A stretch of 64,000 bases of DNA from CAIYOL01 sp964494805 (GCA_964494805.1 CAZBST010000003.1:202842-266841), one strand, 5' to 3'. Positions 35,914 through 44,765 are shown, numbered from the stretch's first letter. Translations and numbers: made by a program. Notes: generated from the sequence alone by a model not told the origin.

Positions 35914-35976
35914 TCAGGGCAGCTTAAGCTTGTCCTCTATAATTATGATAATCGCAATGTTTATAATGCTGTTCAT
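35914..35976 (-). CDS. Isoleucine-rich leader peptide of ileS
   Basis: A 20-residue ORF: ATG AAC AGC followed by ATT ATA AAC ATT GCG, then five consecutive Ile codons (ATT ATC ATA ATT ATA), Glu-Asp, and KLKLP ending in TGA. Eight of 20 residues are Ile, using all three Ile codons. GAGAG lies 4 bases before the ATG. It sits between a consensus promoter and the terminator. Stalling of a ribosome on the Ile run would free 35923-35915 (GCTGCCCTG) to pair with 35882-35874. A ribosome reaching the stop would mask it and let the terminator form. This is the logic of trp/his/phe-type attenuation. Confidence 0.8.
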   Translation of the reverse strand: MNSIINIAIIIIIEDKLKLP

Positions 35977-36005
35977 AGGTCTCTCGTATATTATTTAGCG
36001 TCTAA

Positions 36006-36034
36006 ATTATACTCTGTTTGTCGGCAAATATCAA
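36006..36034 (-). promoter_or_regulatory. Distal ileS promoter P1 (sigma70-type)
   Basis: TTGATA (36034-36029), a 17-bp spacer and a perfect TATAAT (36011-36006) on the minus strand. The predicted start near 36000 lies about 24 bases before the leader ATG. Confidence 0.75.
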
Positions 36035-36161
36035 GCTCGGCTTTTTAAAAAATCGGCATACGGGTAAAATCTATAGCCGATTACCCTTTGTGTTATTATA
36101 ATATATATTACTGACGATGAATTGTTAAGTGTATAAATGCCGCGGCTCTGGAGACATTGCT

Positions 36162-36908
36162 ATGTTCAAAGATAAAAAGGTTGTTGTAGTAATGCCGGCC
36201 TACAACGCAGCCCAAACCCTGCAACAAACCTACGATGAGGTCGTGAATCAAGGTGTTGTCGATGAGGTTATTATTGTTGATGATGCCAGCCACGACGAAA
36301 CCGTCAATATCGCAAGGTCTCTGCCAAAAGCGGTGGTTCACGTCCATCCGCAAAATCAAGGATATGGCGCCAACCAAAAAACCTGCTATAAGCTCGCCCT
36401 GCAACAAAACGCAGATATCATCATTATGGTCCATCCTGATTATCAATATACCCCCAAACTTATACCCGCAATGGCCTCTATAATTGGGAATGACCTTTAT
36501 CCTTGCGTGCTCGGCTCGAGAATACTCGGCGGATACGCCTTAAAGGGGAAAATGCCGATCTGGAGATATGTTTCAAATCGTTTTCTGACCCTCGTAGAAA
36601 ATATTTTCACCGGAGCGAAGCTGTCCGAATACCACACCGGCTACAGGGCATTCTCACGCGCGCTTGTCCAACAGCTACCCTTCGAAGCCAATTCCGACGA
36701 TTTTGTTTTTGATAACCAGATGCTGGCTCAAATTCTTTGGTACGGTCACACAATTGCAGAGGTAAGCTGTCCGACCAAATATCAAGCTGATTCTTCCTCG
36801 ATTAACTTTGCCAGAAGCATCAAGTATGGCTTCGGATGTCTGTGGACCGCTCTTGTCTTCCGGCTGGCAAAAATGAATCTGGTCAAATCAAAGCTGTTTC
36901 CAAGGTAA
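36162..36908 (+). CDS. Glycosyltransferase family 2 (DPM1/ArnC-like)
   Basis: 248 residues from ATG 36162, with GGAG 9 bases upstream; an earlier ATG at 36129 lacks one. Motifs: VVVMPAYNAAQTL, IVDDASHDET, NQGYGANQKTCY and MVHPDYQYTP, where His replaces the usual first Asp of the DXD region but HPD keeps the metal Asp. SEYHTGYRAFSR is the conserved middle block. It probably loads a sugar onto a polyprenyl phosphate at the membrane. Its TAA overlaps the next start (TAATG), coupling it to the TMTC-like protein. A TATAAT at 36097-36102 is a possible -10 without a good -35. Confidence 0.8.
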   Translation: MFKDKKVVVVMPAYNAAQTLQQTYDEVVNQGVVDEVIIVDDASHDETVNIARSLPKAVVHVHPQNQGYGANQKTCYKLALQQNADIIIMVHPDYQYTPKLIPAMASIIGNDLYPCVLGSRILGGYALKGKMPIWRYVSNRFLTLVENIFTGAKLSEYHTGYRAFSRALVQQLPFEANSDDFVFDNQMLAQILWYGHTIAEVSCPTKYQADSSSINFARSIKYGFGCLWTALVFRLAKMNLVKSKLFPR

Positions 36909-38926
36909 TGAGAGAGACTTCAAAAAAATATCAGTCCGCCTGGATTTGTCTGGTTTTGGCCTTGACTACTGCGGCGGTTTTTTGGCAAGTCTGCACTTAT
37001 GATTTTGTTAATTTAGACGACCCCACTTACACCTATGAAAACCCAAACATTCAAGACGGCATCACATCTAAAGCCATTAAATGGGCCTTCACCGCCGGTT
37101 ATGCCAGTAACTGGCATCCTCTGACCTGGCTTTCGCATATGCTGGACTGGCAGCTTTTTGGCTCTAATGCAGGGGGACATCACCTCACTAACCTCATTTT
37201 TCACATCGCAAATACTCTGCTTCTATTCATTGTTCTAAAACAAATGACACACAAACTTTGGCCAAGCGCGTTTGTGGCGGCCTTATTTGCCCTTCATCCA
37301 CTCCACGTCGAATCCGTTGCCTGGGTCGCTGAACGCAAGGATGTCCTGAGCACTTTTTTCTGGATGCTCACGATGTGGGCCTATGTTCGTTTTGTCGGCC
37401 GCCCGAAGATTACCAGCTATTTGTTAGTAGCCATATTTTTTGCTCTCGGTCTGATGTCAAAACCTATGCTGGTTACCCTGCCTTTCGTACTTTTGCTTTT
37501 AGATTATTGGCCTTTGGATAGATTCGGCCCGAAACGCGGAAAAACCGGGCCGAAGTATTCGCTATCCTATCTGCTCATCGAGAAGATTCCGCTATTTGTG
37601 ATGGCCCTGGCATCGAGTATAGTCACTTTCATTATCCAGAAAAAGGGCGGAGCAATGGAAGGGGAAAGTTACGCCTTTACTACTCGCCTCGCTAATGCAT
37701 CTATTTCTTATCTGCGATACATTATCAAGATGGTTTGGCCTATTCGCCTGGCCATTTTTTATCCGCACCTAAATCAAAACGTATCGATTTTATATGCCGT
37801 AATATCTGCTGTTTTTCTGCTGGTTGTAACAATTCTTATACTTCGATTCGCCAAAGAGCGCCGGTATCTGGTTGTAGGCTGGCTCTGGTATCTCGGGACG
37901 CTTGTGCCGGTTATAGGTATTGTTCAGGTCGGTATGCAAGCCATAGCCGACCGTTACAGCTATATCACTCTCACGGGTTTATTTATTATCATAGCGTGGG
38001 GTTTGCCGGACCTGCTGGCAAGATGGCGAGATAAAAAAATCGCCCTTGCCCTGTCGGCGCTACTGATTATTTCAGTCTTATCGATATGTACCCATTTTCA
38101 ACTTCGCCATTGGCGAAACAGTATAACTCTGTTTCAACACGCCCTCGATGTGACCAAGGACAATTATGTAGTGCACTTATGTATAGCAGGACCTCTGCGC
38201 GAGCAGGGCAAACTGAATGAGACCATCTACCATTGTTCTGAGGCCATTCGAATTGATCCTAACAGTAGCAAAGCCTACAACTTTCTCGGCATCGCTCTCT
38301 GTGAATCGGGAAGAATCGACGAGGCCATTCCCTATTATAAAAAGGCACTTAAAATAGACCCTCATTTTGCCAACGCAAGCGCCAATCTCGCTCTTGCCCT
38401 CGCAGCTAAAGGTGAATCTGCTGATGCCCATATCAATAAAGGTTATACCTTAGCTCTTGAAGGAAACCTTGATGAGGCTACCATACATCTTACCCAAGCG
38501 CTCTGGCTGGACCCTAACTCTGCCCAAGCGCACTACTACCTGGGACTGGTTCTGGCGCAAAGGGGAAAAATCAACGAGGCCATTACACACTTCGAGAAGG
38601 CACTGCAACTTAAACCCAACTGGATTGAGCCGATGAACAACCTGGCTTGGTTACTGGCCGCAAATAAAAAAAGCACAATTCGCAATCCCGACAAGGCGGT
38701 CGGACTTGCCCAGCGAGCATGCGAACTTACCAACTATAAGAGACCTGACTTATTGGATACCTTGTCTGTGGCTTATGCTGCAACAGGCGATTTCAGCAAG
38801 GCCATAGAAACCGCTGAAAGGGCTTTAGCATTATGCCAATCCTCCGAACAGAACATGCTTAAAAAGGAGATTGAAAACCGGCTGGTCTTGTATAAAGCAG
38901 GCAAACCTTATATCGAAACTCATTAA
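36908..38926 (+). CDS. TMTC-like membrane protein with C-terminal TPR repeats
   Basis: 672 residues. The first 400 carry about ten membrane segments and a GT-C-like acidic motif early (FVNLDDPTYTYENP), then NWHPLTWLSHMLDW and LHPLHVESVAWVAERKD, the hallmark of DUF1736/TMTC proteins. From about residue 415 at least four TPR units follow (SKAYNFLGIALCESGRIDEA, AHYYLGLVLAQRGKINEA). Eukaryotic TMTCs are O-mannosyltransferases; the bacterial relatives are uncharacterised. Coupling to a polyprenyl-sugar GT2 supports a glycosyl transfer role outside the membrane. Confidence 0.8.
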   Translation: MRETSKKYQSAWICLVLALTTAAVFWQVCTYDFVNLDDPTYTYENPNIQDGITSKAIKWAFTAGYASNWHPLTWLSHMLDWQLFGSNAGGHHLTNLIFHIANTLLLFIVLKQMTHKLWPSAFVAALFALHPLHVESVAWVAERKDVLSTFFWMLTMWAYVRFVGRPKITSYLLVAIFFALGLMSKPMLVTLPFVLLLLDYWPLDRFGPKRGKTGPKYSLSYLLIEKIPLFVMALASSIVTFIIQKKGGAMEGESYAFTTRLANASISYLRYIIKMVWPIRLAIFYPHLNQNVSILYAVISAVFLLVVTILILRFAKERRYLVVGWLWYLGTLVPVIGIVQVGMQAIADRYSYITLTGLFIIIAWGLPDLLARWRDKKIALALSALLIISVLSICTHFQLRHWRNSITLFQHALDVTKDNYVVHLCIAGPLREQGKLNETIYHCSEAIRIDPNSSKAYNFLGIALCESGRIDEAIPYYKKALKIDPHFANASANLALALAAKGESADAHINKGYTLALEGNLDEATIHLTQALWLDPNSAQAHYYLGLVLAQRGKINEAITHFEKALQLKPNWIEPMNNLAWLLAANKKSTIRNPDKAVGLAQRACELTNYKRPDLLDTLSVAYAATGDFSKAIETAERALALCQSSEQNMLKKEIENRLVLYKAGKPYIETH

Positions 38927-38981
38927 ACTGTTTTTAGCTCGTTCTTGACTCTGCATCGAACAACAAATAAAGTTGTTGCTA

Positions 38982-41720
38982 ATGGCAAAAAAATTTTACA
39001 TAATTGACGGTCACGCTCACATCTACGCTGCTTATTACGCTAAGATGCGTCCACTAACCAGTCCGTCTGGTGAACCGACTAATGCTACCTACATCTTTAC
39101 AACAACGCTGTTCGGTCTAATTCAGCGTCAAAAACCCGATATGCTTGCTGTGGCAATGGATAGTATTACCCCAACTTTCAGGACCAAAATTTACTCCGAG
39201 TATAAGGCTCATCGTCCACCTATGCCGGATGATATGCCTGCACAGATAAATCGCATCGAGCAGATACTTGCTGCGATGAAAATACCAGTTCTGCGTGTCG
39301 ATGGTTTTGAGGCCGACGACGTAATCGGAGCGCTTGCCAAAAAAGCCTCAAAAGACGGCATCGATACCTACATCTGCGCAAAAGATAAAGATATGTATCA
39401 GCTTGTCGATGACCATACTTACATTTTCGATATCAAAAAGGGTGAGGTTCTTGACAGAGATGTACTATTCGAAAAATATAAGATTAAACCTGAATATTTT
39501 ATCGATGCTCTCGCCCTGCAGGGCGATGCATCAGACAATATTCCCGGTGTACCGCTAATTGGCGAAATGAGCGCAATCAAACTGATACAACAGTTCGGCT
39601 CTCTTGATAATTTATATAAAAACGTTGATAAAATCGAGGGCAAGAAGGGAGAAAACCTCCGCAAATTCAAAGAGCAGGCTTATCTGAGCAGAAAGCTCGT
39701 AATAATAAATACAAAGACGCCGGTCAAAATTGATTATAGAAAATTAAAATTGCAGGAGCCCGACAGAGAAAAACTTGCCACAATCTTTTCCGAGCTCGGC
39801 TTCAACCGACTGCTTACACAAATGGGGTTGACAGGCTCTTCCGGAACTCAATCAACAGAGGCTGATGCTTCGGAGGTTTCATCTGATTTAGGTGAACCGG
39901 CATCGGTTAAGACAGTCACCCACGATTATCAGTTGATAGATACACGGAAAAAGTTCGATGGTTTCGTAGCTGAACTAAAAAAGCAAAAATTATTTGCTAT
40001 TGATACTGAAACCACAGCCATCGACGCTATGCGAGCCGACCTTGTCGGCATCAGTTTTTCCTGGCAGCGGCACAAGGCGTATTACCTACCTGTCCAAGCC
40101 TCGTTGGGCCAAAAACATCTCGATGCAAAAGAGCTCGGCCAAAAACTTGCACCAATACTGGCGGACGAAAATGTTAAGAAAATCGGCCAGAATATAAAGT
40201 ACGATATGCTCGTTCTGAAGAACGCACAGATGTCGATAAAAGGCGTTCATTTTGACACAATGGTTGCCTCCTACTGCCTCGACCCCTTGCGCAGCAGTCA
40301 TTCGATGGACAGTATGGCTGCTGATTTTTTAAATTACCGCTGCATCCCAATCTCAGCGCTAATCGGCAAAGGCAGGAATCAGCTTACCTTCGATATGGTT
40401 GACACTGCCGCGGCCTGTGAATACTCCGCCGAGGACGCCGATATAACTTTTCAGCTTTATGAGTATCTGAAAAGCCGCCTCGAAAAAGACCTGCCGATAA
40501 GAAAGCTGTTTGAAGAAGTGGAAATGCCTTTAGTCTCGGTCCTGACGGCTATGGAATATAACGGCGTGTCCATCGATACAAAGCTGCTGAAGAAAATGTC
40601 CGGCGAGCTTGCCGCAACGCTCAGGACACTGACCGACCGTATTTACGAATGCGCCGGCACAGCTTTCAACATTGACTCTCCGAAGCAGCTTGCTGAAATC
40701 CTTTTTGACAGACTCGGTCTTGAGTCTATCAGGGTTGGCAAAGCCGGCCGCAGCACCGATGCAGACGTCCTCGGACAGCTTTCCGAGCAGCATCCTGTTA
40801 TCGAGCTGATTCTTCGGTATCGCCAGATAAGCAAGCTGCAAAATACCTATGTAGATAAGCTGGGCCAACTGATTAATCCCCGCACCGGTCGCGTCCACGC
40901 CTCCTTCAACCAGACAATAACCGCAACGGGACGTCTCAGTTCCAGTGATCCCAATTTGCAAAACATCCCCATCCGCACTGAGCTTGGCAGCAAAATTCGC
41001 TCCGCCTTTGTTCCGGAAAGCAAAACCGGCTGCATCCTCAGTGCAGACTATTCCCAAATCGAGCTGCGCCTGCTGGCGCATTTTTCAAAAGACCGGGCCT
41101 TGATGTCTGCTTTTGCTGCCGACCAGGACATCCACCGCTTCGTTGCGGCCCAGATTTATGGTGTGCCGATAGAAGAGGTAACCGACGAAATGCGCTCACA
41201 CTGCAAAGCGGTCAATTTCGGCATAATTTACGGCCAGGGGGCATTTGGACTATCCCGCTCGATAGGAACAAGTCAGGCCGAGGCGAAAAAATTTATTGAT
41301 GACTATTTCGCCCGCTACAGTTCAATCCGCAAATTTATGGACAGCGTAGTTAACACGGCTAAACGCACCGGTTTTTCCGAGACTATTTTGCACCGCCGGC
41401 GAAAAATCTCAAATCTGACCAACAAAAATGCTAATAAACGTGCACAGGCACAGCGCTTTGTAATCAACACAGTAATTCAGGGTTCGGCTGCGGATTTAAT
41501 AAAGGTTGCTATGATAAACATCCAGCGAAGAATCGAAGCCGAACATCTTGCAGTAAAACTAATTCTGCAAATTCACGATGAACTTGTTTTCGAGATGCCC
41601 GCCAACGAAGCCGACAAACACGCAAAGTGGATTAGGCAAGAGATGACCACTGCTTTGAAACTCGATGTCCCCTTGAAGGTTGATATAAGTTATGGCCCAA
41701 CCTGGCTGAGTGATAAATAA
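38982..41720 (+). CDS. polA: DNA polymerase I
   Basis: 912 residues from ATG 38982 (a TTG at 38973 is less likely). The N-terminal 290 residues form the 5'-3' exonuclease (FEADDVIGALA, GDASDNIPGVPLIG). The 3'-5' proofreading domain keeps DTET, NIKYDM and YSAEDAD, so it looks active. The polymerase has motif A DYSQIELRLLAHF, motif B KAVNFGIIYGQG and motif C QIHDELVFE. It fills gaps and removes primers in replication and repair. It converges on the gene at 41736 with 15 bases between. Confidence 0.97.
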   Translation: MAKKFYIIDGHAHIYAAYYAKMRPLTSPSGEPTNATYIFTTTLFGLIQRQKPDMLAVAMDSITPTFRTKIYSEYKAHRPPMPDDMPAQINRIEQILAAMKIPVLRVDGFEADDVIGALAKKASKDGIDTYICAKDKDMYQLVDDHTYIFDIKKGEVLDRDVLFEKYKIKPEYFIDALALQGDASDNIPGVPLIGEMSAIKLIQQFGSLDNLYKNVDKIEGKKGENLRKFKEQAYLSRKLVIINTKTPVKIDYRKLKLQEPDREKLATIFSELGFNRLLTQMGLTGSSGTQSTEADASEVSSDLGEPASVKTVTHDYQLIDTRKKFDGFVAELKKQKLFAIDTETTAIDAMRADLVGISFSWQRHKAYYLPVQASLGQKHLDAKELGQKLAPILADENVKKIGQNIKYDMLVLKNAQMSIKGVHFDTMVASYCLDPLRSSHSMDSMAADFLNYRCIPISALIGKGRNQLTFDMVDTAAACEYSAEDADITFQLYEYLKSRLEKDLPIRKLFEEVEMPLVSVLTAMEYNGVSIDTKLLKKMSGELAATLRTLTDRIYECAGTAFNIDSPKQLAEILFDRLGLESIRVGKAGRSTDADVLGQLSEQHPVIELILRYRQISKLQNTYVDKLGQLINPRTGRVHASFNQTITATGRLSSSDPNLQNIPIRTELGSKIRSAFVPESKTGCILSADYSQIELRLLAHFSKDRALMSAFAADQDIHRFVAAQIYGVPIEEVTDEMRSHCKAVNFGIIYGQGAFGLSRSIGTSQAEAKKFIDDYFARYSSIRKFMDSVVNTAKRTGFSETILHRRRKISNLTNKNANKRAQAQRFVINTVIQGSAADLIKVAMINIQRRIEAEHLAVKLILQIHDELVFEMPANEADKHAKWIRQEMTTALKLDVPLKVDISYGPTWLSDK

Positions 41721-41735
41721 CAATGTCGGCTTGTA

Positions 41736-42455
41736 TTATGGGATTTGGATATGGCCGATTATCGTGCAATCCAACGGCTTTATTAACTCGGCCAGTTTCT
41801 TCGTATCGGACGTATTTTTAGTGCAGATAAAAGCGGCCCGAGCAGCTAACACGATTTGCCTGCGGTCGGGGCTGCTCACCAGAGACGGTGCGTTTATCAG
41901 GATAAAGTCAAAACTGCCCTCCGCCTTTTCTGCTATCTCTGTTACATTCATCTGCTTCGACTGGGAAAAATAGTAGCCGGGCCACACCCACAGATTCTCA
42001 ATTTCAGTTTGAACTGCCTTTGCACTCAGGTTGCTTTGCTCTGCATCAAGCCCAAACGCCTTGGCAACAGCATCTCGCTTAAGGTCAAGGTCTATAAGAA
42101 GACAGCGTTTTTTGTTCTTGGCTAACCCAATAGCTACATTAACCGGTATTGTTACCGGCAGCGCCTCTGCCCCGACCGAGGTAAAAAGAATGCTTTTGTA
42201 TTTTTTCCTGACTTGTTTTATCCGCTTGATAACAGCTTCGTAATCGTCTTCAGGTTGTTTATCACTGCCTTCTTTATTCTCTACAAAATTAATGTTGACA
42301 ACTTTCTTATATTTTCGTCTTCTCAGTATAAATAAAATAAACACGAAGAATATAATGAGAATTGTACCGGCCGCGGCATAAAAGATGACCGTCTGTACCT
42401 TAGTATGTATTCCCAAACTCAGCAGGATTTTCTTCAGGATATTAACCATAGGCAT
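41736..42455 (-). CDS. Membrane-anchored P-loop ATPase-like protein with degenerate Walker A
   Basis: 239 residues. A membrane segment (about 22-44) is followed by a basic stretch and a domain like the ParA/BY-kinase fold: ILFTSVGAEALPVTIPVNVAIGLA occupies the P-loop position but lacks GK[ST], CLLIDLDLKRDAVAKAFGL is the Walker A' strand, and FDFILINAPSLVSSPD is Walker B-like. BY-kinases regulate polysaccharide chain length. This version probably no longer binds ATP conventionally and may be structural. It lies 43 bases after a minus-strand hydrophilic gene, apparently in one operon. Confidence 0.65.
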   Translation of the reverse strand: MPMVNILKKILLSLGIHTKVQTVIFYAAAGTILIIFFVFILFILRRRKYKKVVNINFVENKEGSDKQPEDDYEAVIKRIKQVRKKYKSILFTSVGAEALPVTIPVNVAIGLAKNKKRCLLIDLDLKRDAVAKAFGLDAEQSNLSAKAVQTEIENLWVWPGYYFSQSKQMNVTEIAEKAEGSFDFILINAPSLVSSPDRRQIVLAARAAFICTKNTSDTKKLAELIKPLDCTIIGHIQIP

Positions 42456-42498
42456 TTATAATATTAACGGCCAATTTTTATCTGCCCTCCGCCGGCCG

Positions 42499-43044
42499 CT
42501 ATTCGCTGGAATAATCTCCCCGACACAGTCTTTCAATGTCCCTTGCCACAATCTCCGTGATTATTTTCTCTTGCTCCGATAATAATAACGGTTTCGGCTG
42601 TTCAATAATATGGTCGTCTATCTGGGTCTCCGGCTTTAATCTTTGGGCTTCAGTTTTTTGGCCGGGGGCTTTCCTTTTCATCGCGGTAATCTTTCGCTGC
42701 TCCGCCATAATCTCTTCAGCAAGGTCGAAACTCGGAATTTCGGACTTTTCCTGTAGTGTCTCAGCCTCTTCTTTTTTGTGCGCGCTCGTCACCGACTTCG
42801 GCGGGGGGGGTGTCTCTTTAGCAGGTATTGTTTCTACCGGTATCCAACTTGTGTCCTTATGGGCTGATATTTCTGCTGTAGCTGTATTAGATGACTGAGC
42901 CGTCTCTATGGTGCTGTTTTGTGTCGCAGTATTTTTCGGGGTGGTGTTTTCGTGCATTGATATTATATTACGCGCGCGAAGAATATCCACTTTACACTGC
43001 AGGATATCAGTATCAATTTGTTGGTTGCTTTCGGCCTTACTCAC
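42499..43044 (-). CDS. Hydrophilic low-complexity protein of unknown function
   Basis: 181 residues from a GTG start with AAAGG upstream. It is rich in Thr, Glu, Lys and Pro (residues 30-110), with a predicted helical C-terminus ending in IVARDIERLCRGDYSSE. There is no signal peptide, membrane segment or recognised domain. It is immediately upstream of the membrane P-loop-like gene and could be its cytoplasmic partner. Function unknown. Confidence 0.55.
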   Translation of the reverse strand: MSKAESNQQIDTDILQCKVDILRARNIISMHENTTPKNTATQNSTIETAQSSNTATAEISAHKDTSWIPVETIPAKETPPPPKSVTSAHKKEEAETLQEKSEIPSFDLAEEIMAEQRKITAMKRKAPGQKTEAQRLKPETQIDDHIIEQPKPLLLSEQEKIITEIVARDIERLCRGDYSSE

Positions 43045-43196
43045 CTCTATAACCTTTCCTAATATTATATTAGTTTAACAAAATTGCCGGTATTAATCAA
43101 GGATGAATTGCAGCAGCTACCACTGGCCTAGGCCTGTCAGCGGACAACCAGTTGTCATCAACCATAAAACCAGTCTGTAGAAAACTTTATTTTTAC
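43045..43196. other. Intergenic region with operator-like palindromes
   Basis: Between divergent transcription units. It holds GGCCTAGGCC (43125-43134) and GACAAC-CA-GTTGTC (43143-43156), the latter about 40 bp upstream of the next -35. Either could be an operator; none is recognised. Confidence 0.3.
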
Positions 43197-43225
43197 TTGA
43201 AATGGATTCAAAGAGAGCTTACTCT
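43197..43225 (+). promoter_or_regulatory. Promoter of duplicated gene A
   Basis: TTGAAA (43197-43202) and TACTCT (43220-43225), spacer 17. The same architecture is conserved in unit B. Confidence 0.5.
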
Positions 43226-43237
43226 GCTGAGCTATGT

Positions 43238-43258
43238 CTCCTTTAGAATTTTAAGGAG
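43238..43258 (+). promoter_or_regulatory. 5' leader hairpin enclosing an AAGGAG (copy A)
   Basis: CTCCTT and AAGGAG form a perfect 6-bp stem with a 9-base loop close to the predicted mRNA 5' end. The stem pairs off a consensus ribosome-binding sequence. Copy B keeps the stem and loop length while the loop sequence differs. Confidence 0.5.
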
Positions 43259-43397
43259 GTAATGAAGAAATGCAATCCTGTTGGTTCAACTTTGCAAGAT
43301 TTTATGAGTAAATATCGGAGTGTAGGGGGGGCACGCCACCAAATTTAACAATTCCCTGCTTTCGCAGAGATAGATATAGATTTTGAAAGGAGAAAAG

Positions 43398-43904
43398 ATG
43401 GAAACGAAAGACAAAAGAACAAAAGTTGTAGTTGGTGTGTTGGCTTTAGCCGGTCTGCTATGGGTTCTGACCTTGGCCACAGCCGGCAATTTGGAGCCGA
43501 GCGGACCGCCAGCGTCGACGATGAAGACACTCGACGAGATTTACGATGCTGTCATTAGTGTCTCACAGAGAGAGGGTTATATCGACCACTTTGACATTAC
43601 GGCTGACTCTAATATGATCTGTTTTACTGTGCCAGCAGGCAAACAGTTTGTCTTATTGAGTTTGACTTTCCGTTATGATGATAGCGCGTATCTAAGGAGA
43701 GCGTGTCTAAAGGTAAACGATAATTTTCTCACAGGCTATCCTTATTTGAGGTCTTATACGGATTCTGGGGGTATGATACAGGGTTGTGCAGATTTCCCGG
43801 ATAGGTGTGTTGTGGTCAACGCGGATGAGACGTTGAAAGTTGTAAATGAAGAATCCTCCGCCCTGAAGGCTATGATTGTCGGTTATTTTCATAACGTTCC
43901 ATAA
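43398..43904 (+). CDS. Small secreted or membrane-anchored protein (duplicate A)
   Basis: 168 residues from ATG 43398, preceded by AAAGGAG. A hydrophobic segment at about residues 10-28 ends in ATAGN, like a cleavable signal peptide. A conserved linker LEPSGPPASTMKTLDEIYDAV follows, a motif met in many planctomycete surface proteins, then a beta-rich domain with CVVVNADETLKV near the end. The function is not recognised. About 55% of positions look identical to the product of 44169-44660 by eye. Confidence 0.65.
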   Translation: METKDKRTKVVVGVLALAGLLWVLTLATAGNLEPSGPPASTMKTLDEIYDAVISVSQREGYIDHFDITADSNMICFTVPAGKQFVLLSLTFRYDDSAYLRRACLKVNDNFLTGYPYLRSYTDSGGMIQGCADFPDRCVVVNADETLKVVNEESSALKAMIVGYFHNVP

Positions 43905-43921
43905 GTTATGGGGGATTTACA

Positions 43922-43978
43922 ATGAACTGTAAAAATCCAGTGGGATTGGTATTGGCGGCAATTTTATTTTTTACTTGA
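43922..43978 (+). pseudogene. Truncated copy of the start of the 44766 gene
   Basis: ATG and 17 further codons (MNCKNPVGLVLAAIL...) match the N-terminus of the protein at 44766, then run into TGA at the duplication junction, which is also the -35 of unit B. It is a remnant left by the tandem duplication. Confidence 0.75.
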
Positions 43979-44003
43979 AACAGAACAAAAAGAGGTATAC
44001 TAT
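43975..44003 (+). promoter_or_regulatory. Promoter of duplicated gene B
   Basis: TTGAAA (43975-43980) and TACTAT (43998-44003), spacer 17, parallel to unit A. Confidence 0.5.
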
Positions 44004-44012
44004 TTAGTTACT

Positions 44013-44033
44013 CTCCTTTCAGGGTTTAAGGAG
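44013..44033 (+). promoter_or_regulatory. 5' leader hairpin enclosing an AAGGAG (copy B)
   Basis: CTCCTT and AAGGAG with a 9-base loop, matching copy A in position and size. The loop is TCAGGGTTT here and TAGAATTTT in copy A. Confidence 0.5.
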
Positions 44034-44168
44034 GTAGTGCGGAAAAATGCAGTTCTATTAGCTTGATTTTGCGGAATTTTACGAGAAAATGTCGGCGTGC
44101 ACAGCGCGCGCCGGCAAATATTAACGGCTCCCTGCTTTCACGGGGACAGATTTTGAGAGGAGTAAAAA

Positions 44169-44660
44169 ATGAGAACGAAAGAAAATAGAATAAAAGTTGT
44201 AGTGAGTGTGTTGGCTTTAGCCGGCTTGTTAGGGATTTTGACCTTAGCTACAGCCGGCAATTTGGAGCCGAGTGGGCCGCCGGCGTCGACGATGAAGACG
44301 CTGGATGAGATATACGACGCCGTTATTGTAGCGTCATCGGGTATCTCGGAAAGAGAGGGATATTTGCAGCACGTCGAGCTTAGCCCGGGTGGTTCCTATA
44401 CTTTCTTTACCGTACCGACTGGCAAGCGTTTTGTTTTGTTAAAGCTATATTTATATGGGCCGGACATGTCTTTAACTTCGACTGGTGGTCTTTCTATTGA
44501 TGGCAGTTATTTCCCATACCAGTCAGATGCCCAATATCAGCCGGTAGATTTTCCGGATAGATGTGTTGTGGTCAATGCCGGGGAGACGCTGATGGTTTCA
44601 AACCCCTATATTTATAGTTACCCTGCAACGATTCTCGGTTATTTTTATGATGTTGAGTAA
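44169..44660 (+). CDS. Small secreted or membrane-anchored protein (duplicate B)
   Basis: 163 residues, ATG preceded by GAGAGGAG. It has the same signal segment and LEPSGPPASTMKTLDEIYDAV linker as duplicate A. The C-terminal beta domain keeps TFFTVPTGKRFVLL and DFPDRCVVVNAGETL while the middle has diverged. Function unknown; retention of both ORFs suggests both are expressed. Confidence 0.65.
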   Translation: MRTKENRIKVVVSVLALAGLLGILTLATAGNLEPSGPPASTMKTLDEIYDAVIVASSGISEREGYLQHVELSPGGSYTFFTVPTGKRFVLLKLYLYGPDMSLTSTGGLSIDGSYFPYQSDAQYQPVDFPDRCVVVNAGETLMVSNPYIYSYPATILGYFYDVE

Positions 44661-44765
44661 AACAACATGCCTAGTGTGAAAACCGATACGAGTCGTGCAG
44701 TAGAATATGCTCGGCCATTGGGGGATAACCCACCACTATAGCGCAAGTTGTAAAGGAGGTTTATA

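Larger units (their letters stand above)
43186..43964 (+). repeat. Tandem duplication unit A
   Basis: Promoter, leader, small secreted-protein gene and the first 15 codons of a following gene. The order is repeated in unit B. The junction sequence TTTATTTTTACTTGAAA occurs at both unit starts. Confidence 0.7.

Noticed and set aside
35761..36100. T-box riboswitch upstream of ileS
   Set aside because: The conserved T-box antiterminator bulge sequence is absent on the minus strand; a peptide-based attenuator explains the region better.
43262..43348. 28-codon ORF after the leader AAGGAGG in duplicate A
   Set aside because: The matching region in duplicate B is frameshifted and stops after 9 codons, so coding is not conserved; treated as non-coding leader.
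44680..44760. Possible riboswitch before the GENVGW gene
   Set aside because: Small stems are visible, but none matches a known riboswitch core I can recall, so only the ribosome site is accepted.
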